The notes under the pieces: model-generated | What the model saw: the letters and a program-made list of their open reading frames with translations, nothing else | Told to the model about the DNA's origin: nothing | The model's database searches: none | Made by a program: the position numbers and the translations under genes | NCBI RefSeq assembly: GCF_024612015.1 | Contig: NZ_CP102512.1 | Coordinates: 4,402,001 to 4,466,000 of the forward strand | Source: Streptomyces sp. CA-210063 | GTDB lineage: Bacteria; Actinomycetota; Actinomycetes; Streptomycetales; Streptomycetaceae | DNA length: 64,000 bases | Reading direction: 5' to 3' | In this document: positions 1 to 7,779 of the stretch, piece after piece | Numbering within the stretch: position 1 is the first letter of the stretch | Layout of the letters: every line of letters starts with the position of its first letter

Positions 1-1307
1 ACGTGGAACATGCCGGTGTCGATCTGCTTGGCGAACGCGACACCCCGCTCGATGTCTCCCGTGTGGACGGCGCCGCTCAGGCCGTACGGGGTGTCGTTGA
101 CGATGCGGACGGCCTCCTCCTCGCCGTCGAAGGGGATGAGGAAGGCGACCGGTCCGAAGACCTCCTGCTGGAGGAGGGCGGAGTCGGCGGGGACGTCGGT
201 GAGGACGGACGGCTCGACCAGGTTGTCGGTCGTGGTGCCGTGGACCAGCGCCGTGGCGCCCTCGGCGAGGGCCTGCTCGACGACGGTCGAAAGGGCGTCC
301 GCCTGGGAGGAGTTGATGACCGGGCCGATGACCGTCTGCGGGTCGCTGGGGTCGCCGGCCTTCAGGGACTTCACCTTGGTCACGAACTTCTCGGTGAACT
401 CGGCCCGGATCGAGCGGTCGACCAGGATGCGGTTGGCGGCCATGCAGACCTGACCCTGGTGGACGTAGCGCGAGAAGACGGCCGCGTCGACGGCGTAGTC
501 GATGTCCGCGTCGTCCAGGACCACCAGCGCGCTGTTGCCGCCCAGTTCGAGGATCGAGCGCTTGAAGTGCGAGGCGCAGACGGTGGCGACGTGGCGGCCG
601 ACCTTGTCGGAGCCGGTGAAGGAGATGAGCTTGGGGATCGGGTGCTCGAGGAAGGCGTCGCCGATCTCGGCGATGTCGGTGACGACCACGTTGAGCAGAC
701 CGCCGGGCAGGCCGGCCTCCTCGAAGATCTTCGCGACCAGTGTGCCACCGGCGATCGGGGTGTTCTGGTGCGGCTTCAGCACCACGCCGTTGCCCAGGGC
801 GAGGGCCGGGGCGACCGACTTGATGGAGAGCAGGAACGGGAAGTTGAAGGGGCTGATGACGCCCACGACACCGACCGGCACCCGGTAGAGGCGGTTCTCC
901 TTGCCGTCGATCGGCGACGGAATGATGCGGCCCTCGGGGCGCAGCGCCAGCTGAATCGATTCGCGCAGGAACTCCTTGGCGAGATGCAGCTCGAACCCAG
1001 CCTTGAGGTGCGTACCGCCGAGCTCGGCGATGATCACCTCGGTGATCTCCCGCTCGCGCTCCTCGATGACCTTGAGCGCCTTCTCGAAGACCGCGCGACG
1101 CGCGTACGCGTTGACTTCGGCCCATTCCTTCTGGGCAGCCTGGGCGGCCTGGTAGGCCTCGTCCACCTCGTCGACCGTGGCTATCGTGATCGACGCGAGC
1201 TTCGCGTCGTCGTACGGGTTGAAGTCGATGATGTCCCAGGAGCCTGTGCCCGGGCGCCACTCGCCGCCGATGTACTGCTGGGCCAGGTCGGTGAAGTAGG
1301 ACGACAT
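1..1307 (-). CDS. aldehyde dehydrogenase, 3' end outside window
   Basis: NAD(P)-dependent aldehyde dehydrogenase oxidising an aldehyde to its carboxylate in the cytosol. About 435 residues are visible from ATG at 1307; the C-terminus lies beyond base 1. The fold's landmarks are present: the N-terminal FNPYDD region, ISPFNFP near residue 152, the general-base Glu254 in LELGGNSA and the catalytic Cys288 in HQGQVCMA. The spacing between Glu and Cys is normal for the family. The sequence resembles the benzaldehyde/vanillin-type aromatic aldehyde dehydrogenases, but substrate cannot be read from motifs. It is transcribed alone from a promoter region containing an inverted repeat (1331-1344). Confidence 0.93.
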   Translation of the reverse strand, partial: MSSYFTDLAQQYIGGEWRPGTGSWDIIDFNPYDDAKLASITIATVDEVDEAYQAAQAAQKEWAEVNAYARRAVFEKALKVIEEREREITEVIIAELGGTHLKAGFELHLAKEFLRESIQLALRPEGRIIPSPIDGKENRLYRVPVGVVGVISPFNFPFLLSIKSVAPALALGNGVVLKPHQNTPIAGGTLVAKIFEEAGLPGGLLNVVVTDIAEIGDAFLEHPIPKLISFTGSDKVGRHVATVCASHFKRSILELGGNSALVVLDDADIDYAVDAAVFSRYVHQGQVCMAANRILVDRSIRAEFTEKFVTKVKSLKAGDPSDPQTVIGPVINSSQADALSTVVEQALAEGATALVHGTTTDNLVEPSVLTDVPADSALLQQEVFGPVAFLIPFDGEEEAVRIVNDTPYGLSGAVHTGDIERGVAFAKQIDTGMFH

Positions 1308-1330
1308 GTGATCCTCAATCAGTCGGCATC

Positions 1331-1344
1331 GATCAAGATTGATC
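1331..1344. promoter_or_regulatory. inverted repeat upstream of aldehyde dehydrogenase
   Basis: GATCAA-GA-TTGATC is a perfect 6-bp-arm inverted repeat with a 2-bp spacer, centred about 30 bp upstream of the dehydrogenase ATG. The position suits a repressor operator. No regulator can be assigned. Confidence 0.4.
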
Positions 1345-1442
1345 ACCCGTCATCGTACTGGTGGGTAAAGGGAGTTGGAGAGCCACTCGGGAGACTCTGT
1401 GAAGACTCTCGGGGAGGCCGGGGAGCCTGGAGCCGGGAAGCC

Positions 1443-2306
1443 TCAGGAAAGCTGCAGCAGTCCCCGCAGCAGGTCCCGGCTCTCCGCCGGGGACGGGCTG
1501 TCGTCCTGGAGCTGCTTGATCGCCCGCTCGTACTGAGCGATGTCCTCGCCCTTGTCCAGGTAGAGCGCGCTGGTGAGCTGTTCGAGGTAGACCACGTCGG
1601 TGAGGTCGGACTCGGGGAAGCTCAGCACGGTGAACGCGCCGCTCTCGCCGGAGTGGCCGCCGAAGCTGAACGGCATGACCTGGAGCACCACGTTCGGCCG
1701 CTCCGAGATCTCGATCAGATGCTGGAGCTGACCCCGCATCACTTCCCGGTCGCCGTACGGCCGACGCAGCGCGGCCTCGTCGAGGACGCAGTGGAACTCG
1801 GGGGCACTCTCGGACACCAGATACTTCTGGCGCTCCATGCGCAGGGCCACCCGCTTGTCGATCTCGGCCTCGCTAGCGCCCTTCATGCCCCGGGCGACGA
1901 CCGCGTGGGCGTACGCCTCGGTCTGCAACAGGCCGTGCACGAACTGGACTTCGTAGCTGCGGATGAGGTGGGCCGCGGCTTCGAGGCCGACGTAGGTGGG
2001 GAACCAGCTGGGCAGGACGTCCGAGTAGCTGTGCCACCAGCCGGCGACGTTGGCTTCCTTCGCCAGGGAGAGGAGGGAGGTTCGCTCGCTCTCGTCTGTG
2101 ACGCCGTAGAGGGTCAACAGGTCCTCCACGTCACGGGTCTTGAAGCTGACCCGGCCGAGTTCCATCCGACTGATCTTCGACTCGGAGGAGCGTATCGAGT
2201 ACCCGGCCTTCTCCCGGGTGATCCCCTGCGACTCGCGTAGCCGCCTGAGATGCGAGCCCAGCAGCATCCGCCTCACCACCGACCCGCTCGATTCACCGGC
2301 ACCCAC
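1443..2306 (-). CDS. HTH regulator with DUF5753 (WhiJ-like)
   Basis: A 287-residue DNA-binding protein. An XRE-type helix-turn-helix lies at about residues 13-70 (LGSHLRRLRESQGITREKAG, then SESKISRMELGR). It is followed by the DUF5753 ligand/partner domain that typifies the large Streptomyces WhiJ family. These proteins usually sit beside a DUF397 protein and an RsbW-like ATPase, and both are found here within 1.2 kb. In WhiJ-type systems the HTH protein represses until a DUF397 partner relieves it; that role here is inference. It is divergent from the ATPase gene, and a TGCAT-rich repeat in the shared region is a candidate binding site. Confidence 0.92.
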   Translation of the reverse strand: MGAGESSGSVVRRMLLGSHLRRLRESQGITREKAGYSIRSSESKISRMELGRVSFKTRDVEDLLTLYGVTDESERTSLLSLAKEANVAGWWHSYSDVLPSWFPTYVGLEAAAHLIRSYEVQFVHGLLQTEAYAHAVVARGMKGASEAEIDKRVALRMERQKYLVSESAPEFHCVLDEAALRRPYGDREVMRGQLQHLIEISERPNVVLQVMPFSFGGHSGESGAFTVLSFPESDLTDVVYLEQLTSALYLDKGEDIAQYERAIKQLQDDSPSPAESRDLLRGLLQLS

Positions 2307-2492
2307 GTTCGTCCAGCCTCCCCAACTTCTTCAGAGGCCGCAGTCTGCCACTAAACCACTCCGATCCGCACTCGCCCGGTTACAGAAATGGAAAGTCTTC
2401 AACAGCTGAGACGGATGAGGTGAGGGAGGAATGGGAGCGGGGTGACAGAAGAAATGTTGAGTAAGCGGTATGGGAAGGTCCAATTCGGGCGC

Positions 2493-2520
2493 GTGCACGT
2501 GCATCTGCCCTTGCATCTGC
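2493..2520. promoter_or_regulatory. TGCAT repeat operator upstream of ATPase gene
   Basis: GTGCACGTGCATCTGC (2493-2508) is followed by a second TGCATCTGC at 2512-2520, giving direct repeats at 12-bp spacing. The same 16-mer, in the same orientation relative to transcription, occurs upstream of the DUF397 gene (complement of 3602-3617). This suggests a common regulator, most plausibly the adjacent HTH-DUF5753 protein. The region 2307-2593 otherwise holds only the divergent promoters. Confidence 0.55.
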
Positions 2521-2593
2521 TCTACGCATCAGAAACCATGGTCCCGCGCCACCGCTGCATCGCAACGACCGCGAACACCCGGGAGTGCCTCGC

Positions 2594-3115
2594 ATGGGGA
2601 CGAATGGATCGACCATGCTCGAACCCTTACGGCAGGGACTTCCGCCACTTGATCCCGCGACCGTGTCCAACGCCGCGTCCTGCGCGCTGCCGCCCCGCTA
2701 CGAAGCGGTGCGCGAGGCGAGGCAGTTCACCCGGGGCACGCTCGACCAGTGGCAGATGGGCGACCGCTTCGACGACGTCTGTCTCGTGGTCTCGGAACTC
2801 GTCACCAACGCCCTGCGGCACGGCCTGCCCACGAGCAACGGGCTGCGCCCGGCCCAGGACCCGCCCGTACGGCTGCACTTGATGCGCTGGACCGAGCGGC
2901 TGGTGTGCGCGGTGCGCGACCCCAGTCACGACAGTCCCGTCGCGGGCGACTCGGACGACTTCTCTGCGGAGTCGGGGCGCGGGCTGTTCCTGGTCGACTC
3001 CTTCGCGGACAGCTGGGGCTGGCATCCGCTCGGCGGCGCGCTCAGCGGCAAGGTGGTGTGGGCGCTGTTCCAGGTGTCGTCGGCGCCGGGCGGTCCGGCC
3101 GCGTCCGCCTACTGA
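2594..3115 (+). CDS. RsbW-like ATP-binding protein (anti-sigma type)
   Basis: A 173-residue stand-alone HATPase_c protein of the RsbW/SpoIIAB class, which can act as an anti-sigma factor or protein serine kinase. The N-box is VSELVTNALRHG and the G1-type box is ESGRGLFLVDSFAD; both are intact. There is no sensor domain or membrane segment. I chose ATG 2594 because GGGAG lies 8 bp upstream; GTG 2585 and ATG 2615 are alternatives. It sits between an HTH-DUF5753 gene and a DUF397 gene, the usual company of such ATPases in Streptomyces developmental loci. A strong terminator follows immediately. Confidence 0.88.
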   Translation: MGTNGSTMLEPLRQGLPPLDPATVSNAASCALPPRYEAVREARQFTRGTLDQWQMGDRFDDVCLVVSELVTNALRHGLPTSNGLRPAQDPPVRLHLMRWTERLVCAVRDPSHDSPVAGDSDDFSAESGRGLFLVDSFADSWGWHPLGGALSGKVVWALFQVSSAPGGPAASAY

Positions 3116-3147
3116 AGAACCGCGGCGCTTTTCGGCGCCGCGGTTCT
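3116..3147 (+). terminator. intrinsic terminator after ATPase gene
   Basis: A perfect 13-bp stem (AGAACCGCGGCGC with its complement) closes the loop TTTTCG and begins right after the TGA at 3113-3115. There is no long U-tract, as is usual in Streptomyces. Confidence 0.8.
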
Positions 3148-3195
3148 ACGCGTGTCACTCGCCGGGCTCACCGACTTCCCGCCGCCGAGCGGGCG

Positions 3196-3462
3196 TTATC
3201 CGACCAGGTGGTCGAACTCGCCGTCCTTGATGCCCAGGAGCATCGCCTCGATCTCGGCGCGCGTGTAGACGAGCGCCGGGCCGTCGGGAAAGCGGGAGTT
3301 GCGCACCGCCACCTCACCGCCGGGCAGCCGGGCGAACTCCACGCAGTTGCCCTGCGAGTTGCTGTGCCGGCTCTTCTGCCAGGCCACCGCGTGGAGCTCG
3401 GTCAGCTCCGTCGCGGCCATGCCGTTGTACACGTCATCCACGCCGTACACGTCGTGGTCCAC
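3196..3462 (-). CDS. DUF397 small regulatory protein
   Basis: An 88-residue DUF397 protein containing the family signature WQKSRHSNSQGNCVEFARLP, followed by VAVRNSRFPDGPALVYTRAE and a short acidic tail. GTG 3462 is preceded by GGGGAG at a 7-bp spacing; a longer open frame to 3537 lacks a site. DUF397 proteins pair with HTH-DUF5753 regulators such as WhiJ and are thought to modulate their DNA binding. The partner here is probably the HTH gene at 1443-2306. It is convergent with the ATPase gene. The upstream region carries a good -10 (TATGAT) and a repeat operator. Confidence 0.88.
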   Translation of the reverse strand: MDHDVYGVDDVYNGMAATELTELHAVAWQKSRHSNSQGNCVEFARLPGGEVAVRNSRFPDGPALVYTRAEIEAMLLGIKDGEFDHLVG

Positions 3463-3546
3463 AGGTCGCTCCCCGGGTGGTGCAGTGGTGCGCTCGATGC
3501 GCAGTGGCACTGGTGTGGCCAGTGATGCAGAGGTCAACTGCCCCGG

Positions 3547-3617
3547 ATCATAGCTTTGTTCATGTGCTGACGCATGAGCGGATGCACCTGCTCATGCACG
3601 AGCAGATGCACGTGCAC
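3547..3617 (-). promoter_or_regulatory. promoter and TGCAT repeat operator of DUF397 gene
   Basis: On the minus strand a near-consensus -10, TATGAT, lies at 3552-3547. Upstream is CTGCTC-ATGCAC-GAGCAG (3588-3605), an inverted repeat whose arms extend with one mismatch. GCAGATGCACGTGCAC (3602-3617) is identical to the complement of 2493-2508. ATGCAC occurs three times at 12-13 bp spacing. The rest of 3463-3848 contains no gene. Confidence 0.6.
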
Positions 3618-3786
3618 GGCGGGTGGTCCCACGGTTACAGCACTGGAGAGACGTATCCCGGGGCGTTCCTGTTCCATTCGCGGTGCATGTCGTCCTGGTT
3701 CATGTCCCCATGTCCCTTCGTACGGGGTGCGGGGCACTGCGGTTCACGCTGGTGGGACGGCCGTGCGCAGGTTGGCGGGAAACGAG

Positions 3787-3820
3787 CGGCCCCGGGGAGG
3801 ACGGATCCTCCCCGGGGCCG
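3787..3820 (-). terminator. terminator after rpsR operon
   Basis: A 15-bp perfect stem, CGGCCCCGGGGAGGA with its complement, closes the 4-nt loop CGGA. It lies 28 bp beyond the S18 stop, ending the minus-strand L33-L31-GTPase-S18 operon. Confidence 0.8.
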
Positions 3821-3848
3821 GGTGGGGGGCGGTGTCGGACGAGTGCCG

Positions 3849-4082
3849 TCAGCGCGAGGAGTACGGCAGGAGCGCCATCTCGCGGGCGTTCTTGATGGCG
3901 CGGGCGAGCTGTCGCTGCTGCTGGGCGGAGACGCGGGTGACCCGGCGGCTGCGGATCTTGCCGCGGTCGGAGATGAACCGGCGCAGCAGGTCGGTGTCCT
4001 TGTAGTCGATGTACGTGATCTTGGCCTGGTCCAGCGGATTGGGGCGGGACTTGGCGGGCTTGCGCTCCGGCTTGCGGGCCAT
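3849..4082 (-). CDS. rpsR: 30S ribosomal protein S18, zinc-independent paralogue
   Basis: A 77-residue S18 that binds 16S rRNA on the small-subunit platform with S6. The family core is clear: [22 protein letters not shown], then [19 protein letters not shown]. The N-terminal cysteines of zinc-binding S18 are absent, so this is the C-minus type that replaces the housekeeping copy under zinc starvation. It is the last gene of a Zur-type operon, starting 6 bp after the GTPase stop. Confidence 0.95.
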   Translation of the reverse strand: MARKPERKPAKSRPNPLDQAKITYIDYKDTDLLRRFISDRGKIRSRRVTRVSAQQQRQLARAIKNAREMALLPYSSR

Positions 4083-4088
4083 GGTGGG

Positions 4089-5327
4089 TCAGACCTCCAG
4101 GAAGGTGTCGAAGGGGCGCGGCAGCCGCTCCCAGGCGGCGCGTCCGGCGGCGTACTCGGCGTCGGTGAGCAGGCAGGACTCCAGGAGCTGTTCGAGTCCG
4201 TCGCGGTCCAGGCCCGGGGAGGTGAAGACGAGGTGCTGGCAGCGGTCGCCGTGCTCCGGGTGCCAGTCGAGGGCGGCGGCGGCCCGGCGGACCGGGGGGA
4301 CCATGTCCCAGGCGGCGTCCGGGAGGGAGGCGAGCCAGGGGCCGACCGACTCCACGCACAGGGCTCCGCCGGCCGCGTCCCAGTGCAGCAGGGTGTCGGG
4401 GCGCTCGGCCAGCCAGAACCTGCCGCGGCTGCGGGCCGCCGCGCAGCAGAGGTCTTCGAGTGCCGCGTAGAGCCGTTCCGGGTGGAAGGGGCGGTGGCGG
4501 TGCCAGACGAGGGTGGTGACGCCGTGTTCGTCGGCGTCGGTGGGGAGGAGGGCGGAGGCGGGGTGTTGGGCGGCGGCTGCGGCATCTACGTCGAACCCGG
4601 AGAAGGCTGCGGCGGCGAGGGAGCCGGGGGGCGCCGTGGGGGTTGTGGTGCGCTGCGGGGTGCGGGTGCGTTGTGGCTGGTCGCGCAGTTCCCCGCGCCC
4701 CTTGAAAGCAGGGGCCGGCCCCGGGCTGACGATGGGCACCCTGCGTGCCGTCGGGTGCAACTGCGCCAGCAGGGCCCTGTCCTCCTCGTCCGCCTCCTCC
4801 GAGTCCAGGATCGCCAGGACCGGGGCGTACTCCAGCTGGCGGGCGAAGGTGTCGGCGACGGTGCGTTGGTCGGTGGTGGCGGCGGCGAGGCCGCGCTCGG
4901 CCAGGTCGTCGCCGTTGCCGAGGTACGGGAGGAGGAGGGCGGGGTCCACGGCCGTGATGACCGAGGTGAGGCGGAGGCCGCTGGCGGCGACCACCTCGGC
5001 CATCGCCTTCGGTTCGACCGAGTCCCAGAGTTCGACCACGGCGAGGCGGGTCAGGCCCGCGTCGGCCAGGCGCTCCAGTTCGGGGACGAGGTCCTCGCGC
5101 AGCGCGCAGCAGGCGCAGTCGTTGACGAGCGGGGTCTCGCCGGTGGAGATGAGGCCCGCGGCGTCCCGTACGGTCCGGACGACCTTGGCGTCCGGACCGT
5201 CCGTGGCGGTGGCAAGGTCGTGGTGCAGCGCGACGCTGCCCGGGACCCCGGCGAGCAACGCCTCGACGGCGGCCCGCCGGGCGTCGGCGTGCAGCCCGCC
5301 GACGATCGCGACAGACAGCTGGGTCAC
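4089..5327 (-). CDS. CobW/COG0523-family protein with degenerate P-loop
   Basis: A 412-residue COG0523-type protein, the family of predicted metallochaperone GTPases. The metal-binding CXCC motif is present as DCACCALRED (Cys71, Cys73, Cys74), and the C-terminal CobW_C domain spans about 270-405. The N-terminus reads VAIVGGLHADARRAAVEALL where a GxxGxGKT Walker A should be, so canonical nucleotide binding looks lost. A translated genome repeat (4673-4703) encodes GRGELRDQP in the linker between the domains. Start GTG 5327 is 6 bp after the L31 stop; the gene lies between L31 and S18 in the Zur-type operon. The likely role is zinc allocation, by context. Confidence 0.88.
   Translation of the reverse strand: MTQLSVAIVGGLHADARRAAVEALLAGVPGSVALHHDLATATDGPDAKVVRTVRDAAGLISTGETPLVNDCACCALREDLVPELERLADAGLTRLAVVELWDSVEPKAMAEVVAASGLRLTSVITAVDPALLLPYLGNGDDLAERGLAAATTDQRTVADTFARQLEYAPVLAILDSEEADEEDRALLAQLHPTARRVPIVSPGPAPAFKGRGELRDQPQRTRTPQRTTTPTAPPGSLAAAAFSGFDVDAAAAAQHPASALLPTDADEHGVTTLVWHRHRPFHPERLYAALEDLCCAAARSRGRFWLAERPDTLLHWDAAGGALCVESVGPWLASLPDAAWDMVPPVRRAAAALDWHPEHGDRCQHLVFTSPGLDRDGLEQLLESCLLTDAEYAAGRAAWERLPRPFDTFLEV
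4673..4703. repeat. short GC-rich dispersed repeat, copy 1 (inside CobW-like gene)
   Basis: The core GCTGGTCGCGCAGTTCCCCG continues into CGCCCCTT. The same 30-bp core recurs at 12094 and 16525. Here it lies in the interdomain linker and is translated on the minus strand as GRGELRDQP. Confidence 0.85.
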
Positions 5328-5332
5328 GTCGG

Positions 5333-5590
5333 TCAGCCCCGCTTCTTCCCGGCGCCGTACCGCTTCTCGAACTTCTCCACGCGCCCGGCGGTGTCCAGCA
5401 CGCGCGCGGTGCCCGTGTAGAAGGGGTGGCTGACGTTCGAGATCTCGACGTCGACCACGGGGTACGTGTTGCCGTCCTCCCACTCGATCGTCTTCTCGCT
5501 CGTCATCGTCGAGCGGGTCAGGAACGTGTGGTTCGCGGCGCGGTCCCGGAAGACGACGGGTCCGTACGACGGGTGGATGTCCTTCTTCAT
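5333..5590 (-). CDS. rpmE2: 50S ribosomal protein L31 type B
   Basis: An 85-residue L31 of type B: it begins [16 protein letters not shown] and contains [11 protein letters not shown] and VEKFEKRYG. The type A CxxC zinc ligands are missing, marking the zinc-independent form. It is translated between L33 and the CobW-like gene with only 5-6 bp gaps, so it belongs to one Zur-type transcript. In Streptomyces coelicolor such paralogues are repressed by Zur and replace zinc-binding L31 during zinc limitation (established). Confidence 0.96.
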   Translation of the reverse strand: MKKDIHPSYGPVVFRDRAANHTFLTRSTMTSEKTIEWEDGNTYPVVDVEISNVSHPFYTGTARVLDTAGRVEKFEKRYGAGKKRG

Positions 5591-5596
5591 CGTCGC

Positions 5597-5761
5597 TCAG
5601 CGCTCCTCTCGGAAGTCGACGTGGCGGCCGACCCTCGGGTCGAACTTGCGCAGCGTCAGCCGGTCCGGGTCGTTCCGGCGGTTCTTGCGGGTGACGTACG
5701 TGTAGCCGGTCCCGGCCGTGGACCGGAGTTTGACGACCGGCCGGAGTTCGTTGCGTGCCAT
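5597..5761 (-). CDS. rpmG: 50S ribosomal protein L33, zinc-independent
   Basis: A 54-residue L33 beginning [20 protein letters not shown] and ending in the basic DFREER tail. The [17 protein letters not shown] core is typical. The CxxC pairs of zinc-binding L33 are absent. It is the promoter-proximal gene of the minus-strand operon; the Zur-like box begins 14 bp upstream of its ATG. Confidence 0.95.
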   Translation of the reverse strand: MARNELRPVVKLRSTAGTGYTYVTRKNRRNDPDRLTLRKFDPRVGRHVDFREER

Positions 5762-5774
5762 GCTGATACCTTAC

Positions 5775-5789
5775 TGAAAATGACTTCCA
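5775..5789. promoter_or_regulatory. Zur-box-like site between divergent ribosomal operons
   Basis: TGAAAATGACTTCCA is an imperfect palindrome (5 of 7 pairs) resembling the Streptomyces Zur consensus built on TGAAAATnATTTTCA. It sits between L33 (minus) and L28 (plus), so one site could control both operons. Zur regulation of this gene set is established in S. coelicolor; here it is inferred from the site and gene content. Confidence 0.75.
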
Positions 5790-5823
5790 TTAGCGACAAC
5801 CGATCGAGAGAGGTGCATCACCC

Positions 5824-6060
5824 TTGTCCGCCCACTGCATGCTGACCGGCGCCCAGCCCGGTTTCGGCAACCGCATCTCGCACTCCCACCGGCGTACGTC
5901 CCGCCGCTTCGACCCGAACATCCAGTCCAAGCGCTACTGGCTGCCGAGCGAGAACCGCCATGTGCGGCTCCGGCTGAGCACGAAGGGGATCAAGACCGTG
6001 GATGTCATCGGCGTCGAGGCCGCCGTCGCGCGGATCCGTGCCCGGGGGGTGCGGGTCTGA
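5824..6060 (+). CDS. rpmB: 50S ribosomal protein L28
   Basis: A 78-residue L28: [35 protein letters not shown], then a conserved [15 protein letters not shown] segment. The start is TTG at 5824, fixed by homology to other L28 N-termini. The paired cysteines of zinc-binding L28 are not present. It leads the plus-strand operon with S14; the stop TGA and the S14 ATG overlap as TGATG. Confidence 0.94.
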   Translation: MSAHCMLTGAQPGFGNRISHSHRRTSRRFDPNIQSKRYWLPSENRHVRLRLSTKGIKTVDVIGVEAAVARIRARGVRV

Positions 6061-6365
6061 TGGCGAAGAAGAGCAAGATCGCGAAGAACGACAAGCGGCA
6101 GGAGATCGTCGCGCGGTACGCCGAGCGGCGGGCCGAGCTGAAGGAGATCATCCGGCGGCCGTCCTCCACGGAGGCCGAACGCCTCGCCGCCCAGCGGGAA
6201 CTGGGCCGGCAGCCGCGCGACGCCAGCGCCACCCGCGTCCGCAACCGGGACCAGGTGGACGGGCGGCCGCGCGGCTACTTCCGGACGTTCGGGCTGTCCC
6301 GGGTGAGTCTGCGGGAACAGGCGCATGCCGGGTTCCTGCCAGGCGTGCGTAAGTCGTCCTGGTAG
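6060..6365 (+). CDS. rpsN: 30S ribosomal protein S14, zinc-independent
   Basis: A 101-residue S14 of the long, zinc-free type (the zinc form is about 61 residues with CxxC motifs). The signature [21 protein letters not shown] is followed by the C-terminal LPGVRKSSW. It is translationally coupled to L28 and ends the operon before tandem hairpins. Confidence 0.96.
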   Translation: MAKKSKIAKNDKRQEIVARYAERRAELKEIIRRPSSTEAERLAAQRELGRQPRDASATRVRNRDQVDGRPRGYFRTFGLSRVSLREQAHAGFLPGVRKSSW

Positions 6366-6367
6366 GG

Positions 6368-6418
6368 GACGGGGACGGCTGTCCCCGTCGTAGGGGGCGG
6401 GGACGGCGTATCCCCGTC
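6368..6418 (+). terminator. tandem hairpin terminator after rpsN
   Basis: GACGGGGAC-GGCT-GTCCCCGTC (6368-6389) is a 9-bp perfect stem beginning just after the TAG. A second, weaker hairpin (CGGGGA/TCCCCG, 6398-6416) follows. Confidence 0.65.
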
Positions 6419-6526
6419 GTCCTCGGGGTCCTCACAGTTCCCGGCCATCTGTCGCCGAGCTACTGCTGGTAGCTTGCCGATGTCGCCGCGGCGACCGGAT
6501 CCGGCCACACCTTCGGGAGACCTCAA

Positions 6527-7066
6527 GTGACTACGGCGATGACGGCAAGGCCCGCGATCAGGGCGACCTCCGCGCGCCGGCGCATGCGCGTCGCGTGCGC
6601 GGCGGCCGGTCTCGCGGCCGCGCTCGCGCTGACCGGGTGCAGCAGCGGTGACGACGGCGAGTCCGAGACCAAGGAGTCGTCGGCCGCCCCGACGGCGACG
6701 GGCGGTGCGGACGGCGACGGCTCCGGGGACTCCTCCGGCGCCAGGACCGAGCTGCAGGGCAACTGGCTGGCCACGACCGGCGGCAAGCCGGTCGCCCTGT
6801 TCGTCAACGGTGGCGAGGTCGCCGTCTTCGTGGGCACCTCGGTGTGCAGCGGCAAGGTCTCCGACACGGCGGACATGCAGATGATCAGCCTCAAGTGCCA
6901 GGACGGCAGCGACGACCGCACCGAGGGCATGGTGGACGAGGTCGGCTCCAAGTCCCTCACGATCACCTGGGAGGGCGGCGTCGGCGAGGAGACGTTCCAG
7001 AAGGCCGAGGGGTCGCTGCCGTCGGGGCTGCCGACGGATCTGCCCACGGCGAGCGCCGGGTCGTAG
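6527..7066 (+). CDS. secreted lipoprotein, unknown function
   Basis: A 179-residue predicted lipoprotein. The basic N-region (ARRRMRVACAA) leads to a hydrophobic stretch and the lipobox LTGC at about residue 39. A Gly/Asp/Ser-rich linker follows, then a compact domain with VALFVNGGEVAVFVGTSVCSGKV, GMVDEVGSKSLTITWEGGVGEE. The single later cysteine pair could form a disulfide. Start GTG 6527 is preceded by GGGAGA. I do not recognise the domain. It is followed by a hairpin and another lipoprotein gene, but the 130-bp gap suggests separate transcription. Confidence 0.8.
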   Translation: MTTAMTARPAIRATSARRRMRVACAAAGLAAALALTGCSSGDDGESETKESSAAPTATGGADGDGSGDSSGARTELQGNWLATTGGKPVALFVNGGEVAVFVGTSVCSGKVSDTADMQMISLKCQDGSDDRTEGMVDEVGSKSLTITWEGGVGEETFQKAEGSLPSGLPTDLPTASAGS

Positions 7067-7109
7067 AACGGGTCTGCGGCGAGCCGCTGATCGTAGATGA
7101 TGTGTCGGG

Positions 7110-7141
7110 CGGGCCGCGGAACCTCCGGGTTTCGCGGCCCG
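7110..7141 (+). terminator. terminator between lipoprotein genes
   Basis: CGGGCCGCG (7110-7118) pairs with CGCGGCCCG (7133-7141). The inner GAACC/GGTTT pairs extend the stem to 14 bp with one G-T, leaving the loop TCCG. Confidence 0.65.
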
Positions 7142-7196
7142 TTCGCACGTTCACACCTCCACCGGCTGTGACAGCCATGAACCTCACGGGAACTCC

Positions 7197-7757
7197 ATGC
7201 GCACCGCTCCGACCGCCATCGCCGCCGCTCTCCTCGCCGCCCTCACGCTGACCGCGTGCAGCAGTGACGACGGGGACGGTGGGGGCGACGACGGCAAGAC
7301 CAGCGCCGCCCCCGCCGAGAGCGGGAAGGGGACCGCCTGTACGGCCGCGGCGGCCGGCTTCGAGGTCGGGCCCAGCAGTGCCGCCCCGGCGGCGGGTGAC
7401 GAGGGCGCCGTGCCGGTCACCGTCACCAACAAGGGCGGCGCCGCCTGCACACTGACGGGCCTCGCCCATGTGGAACTCGTCCTCGGCGAGAAGAACATGC
7501 CGATCCGGCCGCAGGACGGGGCGTCCAAGGACACGCGGGTGACGCTGGAGAAGGGCCAGTCGGTGACCTTCACCATCGCGTATGTGCGCGGCGTCGCCGG
7601 CGATCCGGAGAAGGGCGCCGAGGTCGACAAGCTGACCTTCAGTCTGCCCGGGGAGACCAAGGCCAACAGCTACGACTGGCCGGACGCCGAGGTCGCGTTC
7701 ACGTCGGGGGGCACGCTGGACGCGACGGTGGGCCCGTTCCTGCCGATGGGCGACTGA
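7197..7757 (+). CDS. DUF4232 lipoprotein
   Basis: A 186-residue exported lipoprotein with lipobox LTAC near residue 20 and an Asp/Gly-rich linker. A DUF4232 domain follows (CTAAAAGFEVGPSSAAP, VPVTVTNKGGAACTLTGLAHVEL) with the two cysteines expected of the family. DUF4232 proteins are widespread, surface-exposed and functionally uncharacterised in Streptomyces. ATG 7197 has GGGAA upstream. It is convergent with the DUF2786 gene; a 6-bp hairpin (7756-7773) lies between them. Confidence 0.85.
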   Translation: MRTAPTAIAAALLAALTLTACSSDDGDGGGDDGKTSAAPAESGKGTACTAAAAGFEVGPSSAAPAAGDEGAVPVTVTNKGGAACTLTGLAHVELVLGEKNMPIRPQDGASKDTRVTLEKGQSVTFTIAYVRGVAGDPEKGAEVDKLTFSLPGETKANSYDWPDAEVAFTSGGTLDATVGPFLPMGD

Positions 7758-7779
7758 GCCGACGGGGCGGCTCCCCCGG

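Noticed and set aside
3..1300. Plus-strand frame opposite the aldehyde dehydrogenase
   Set aside because: Low-complexity antisense of a strong enzyme match.
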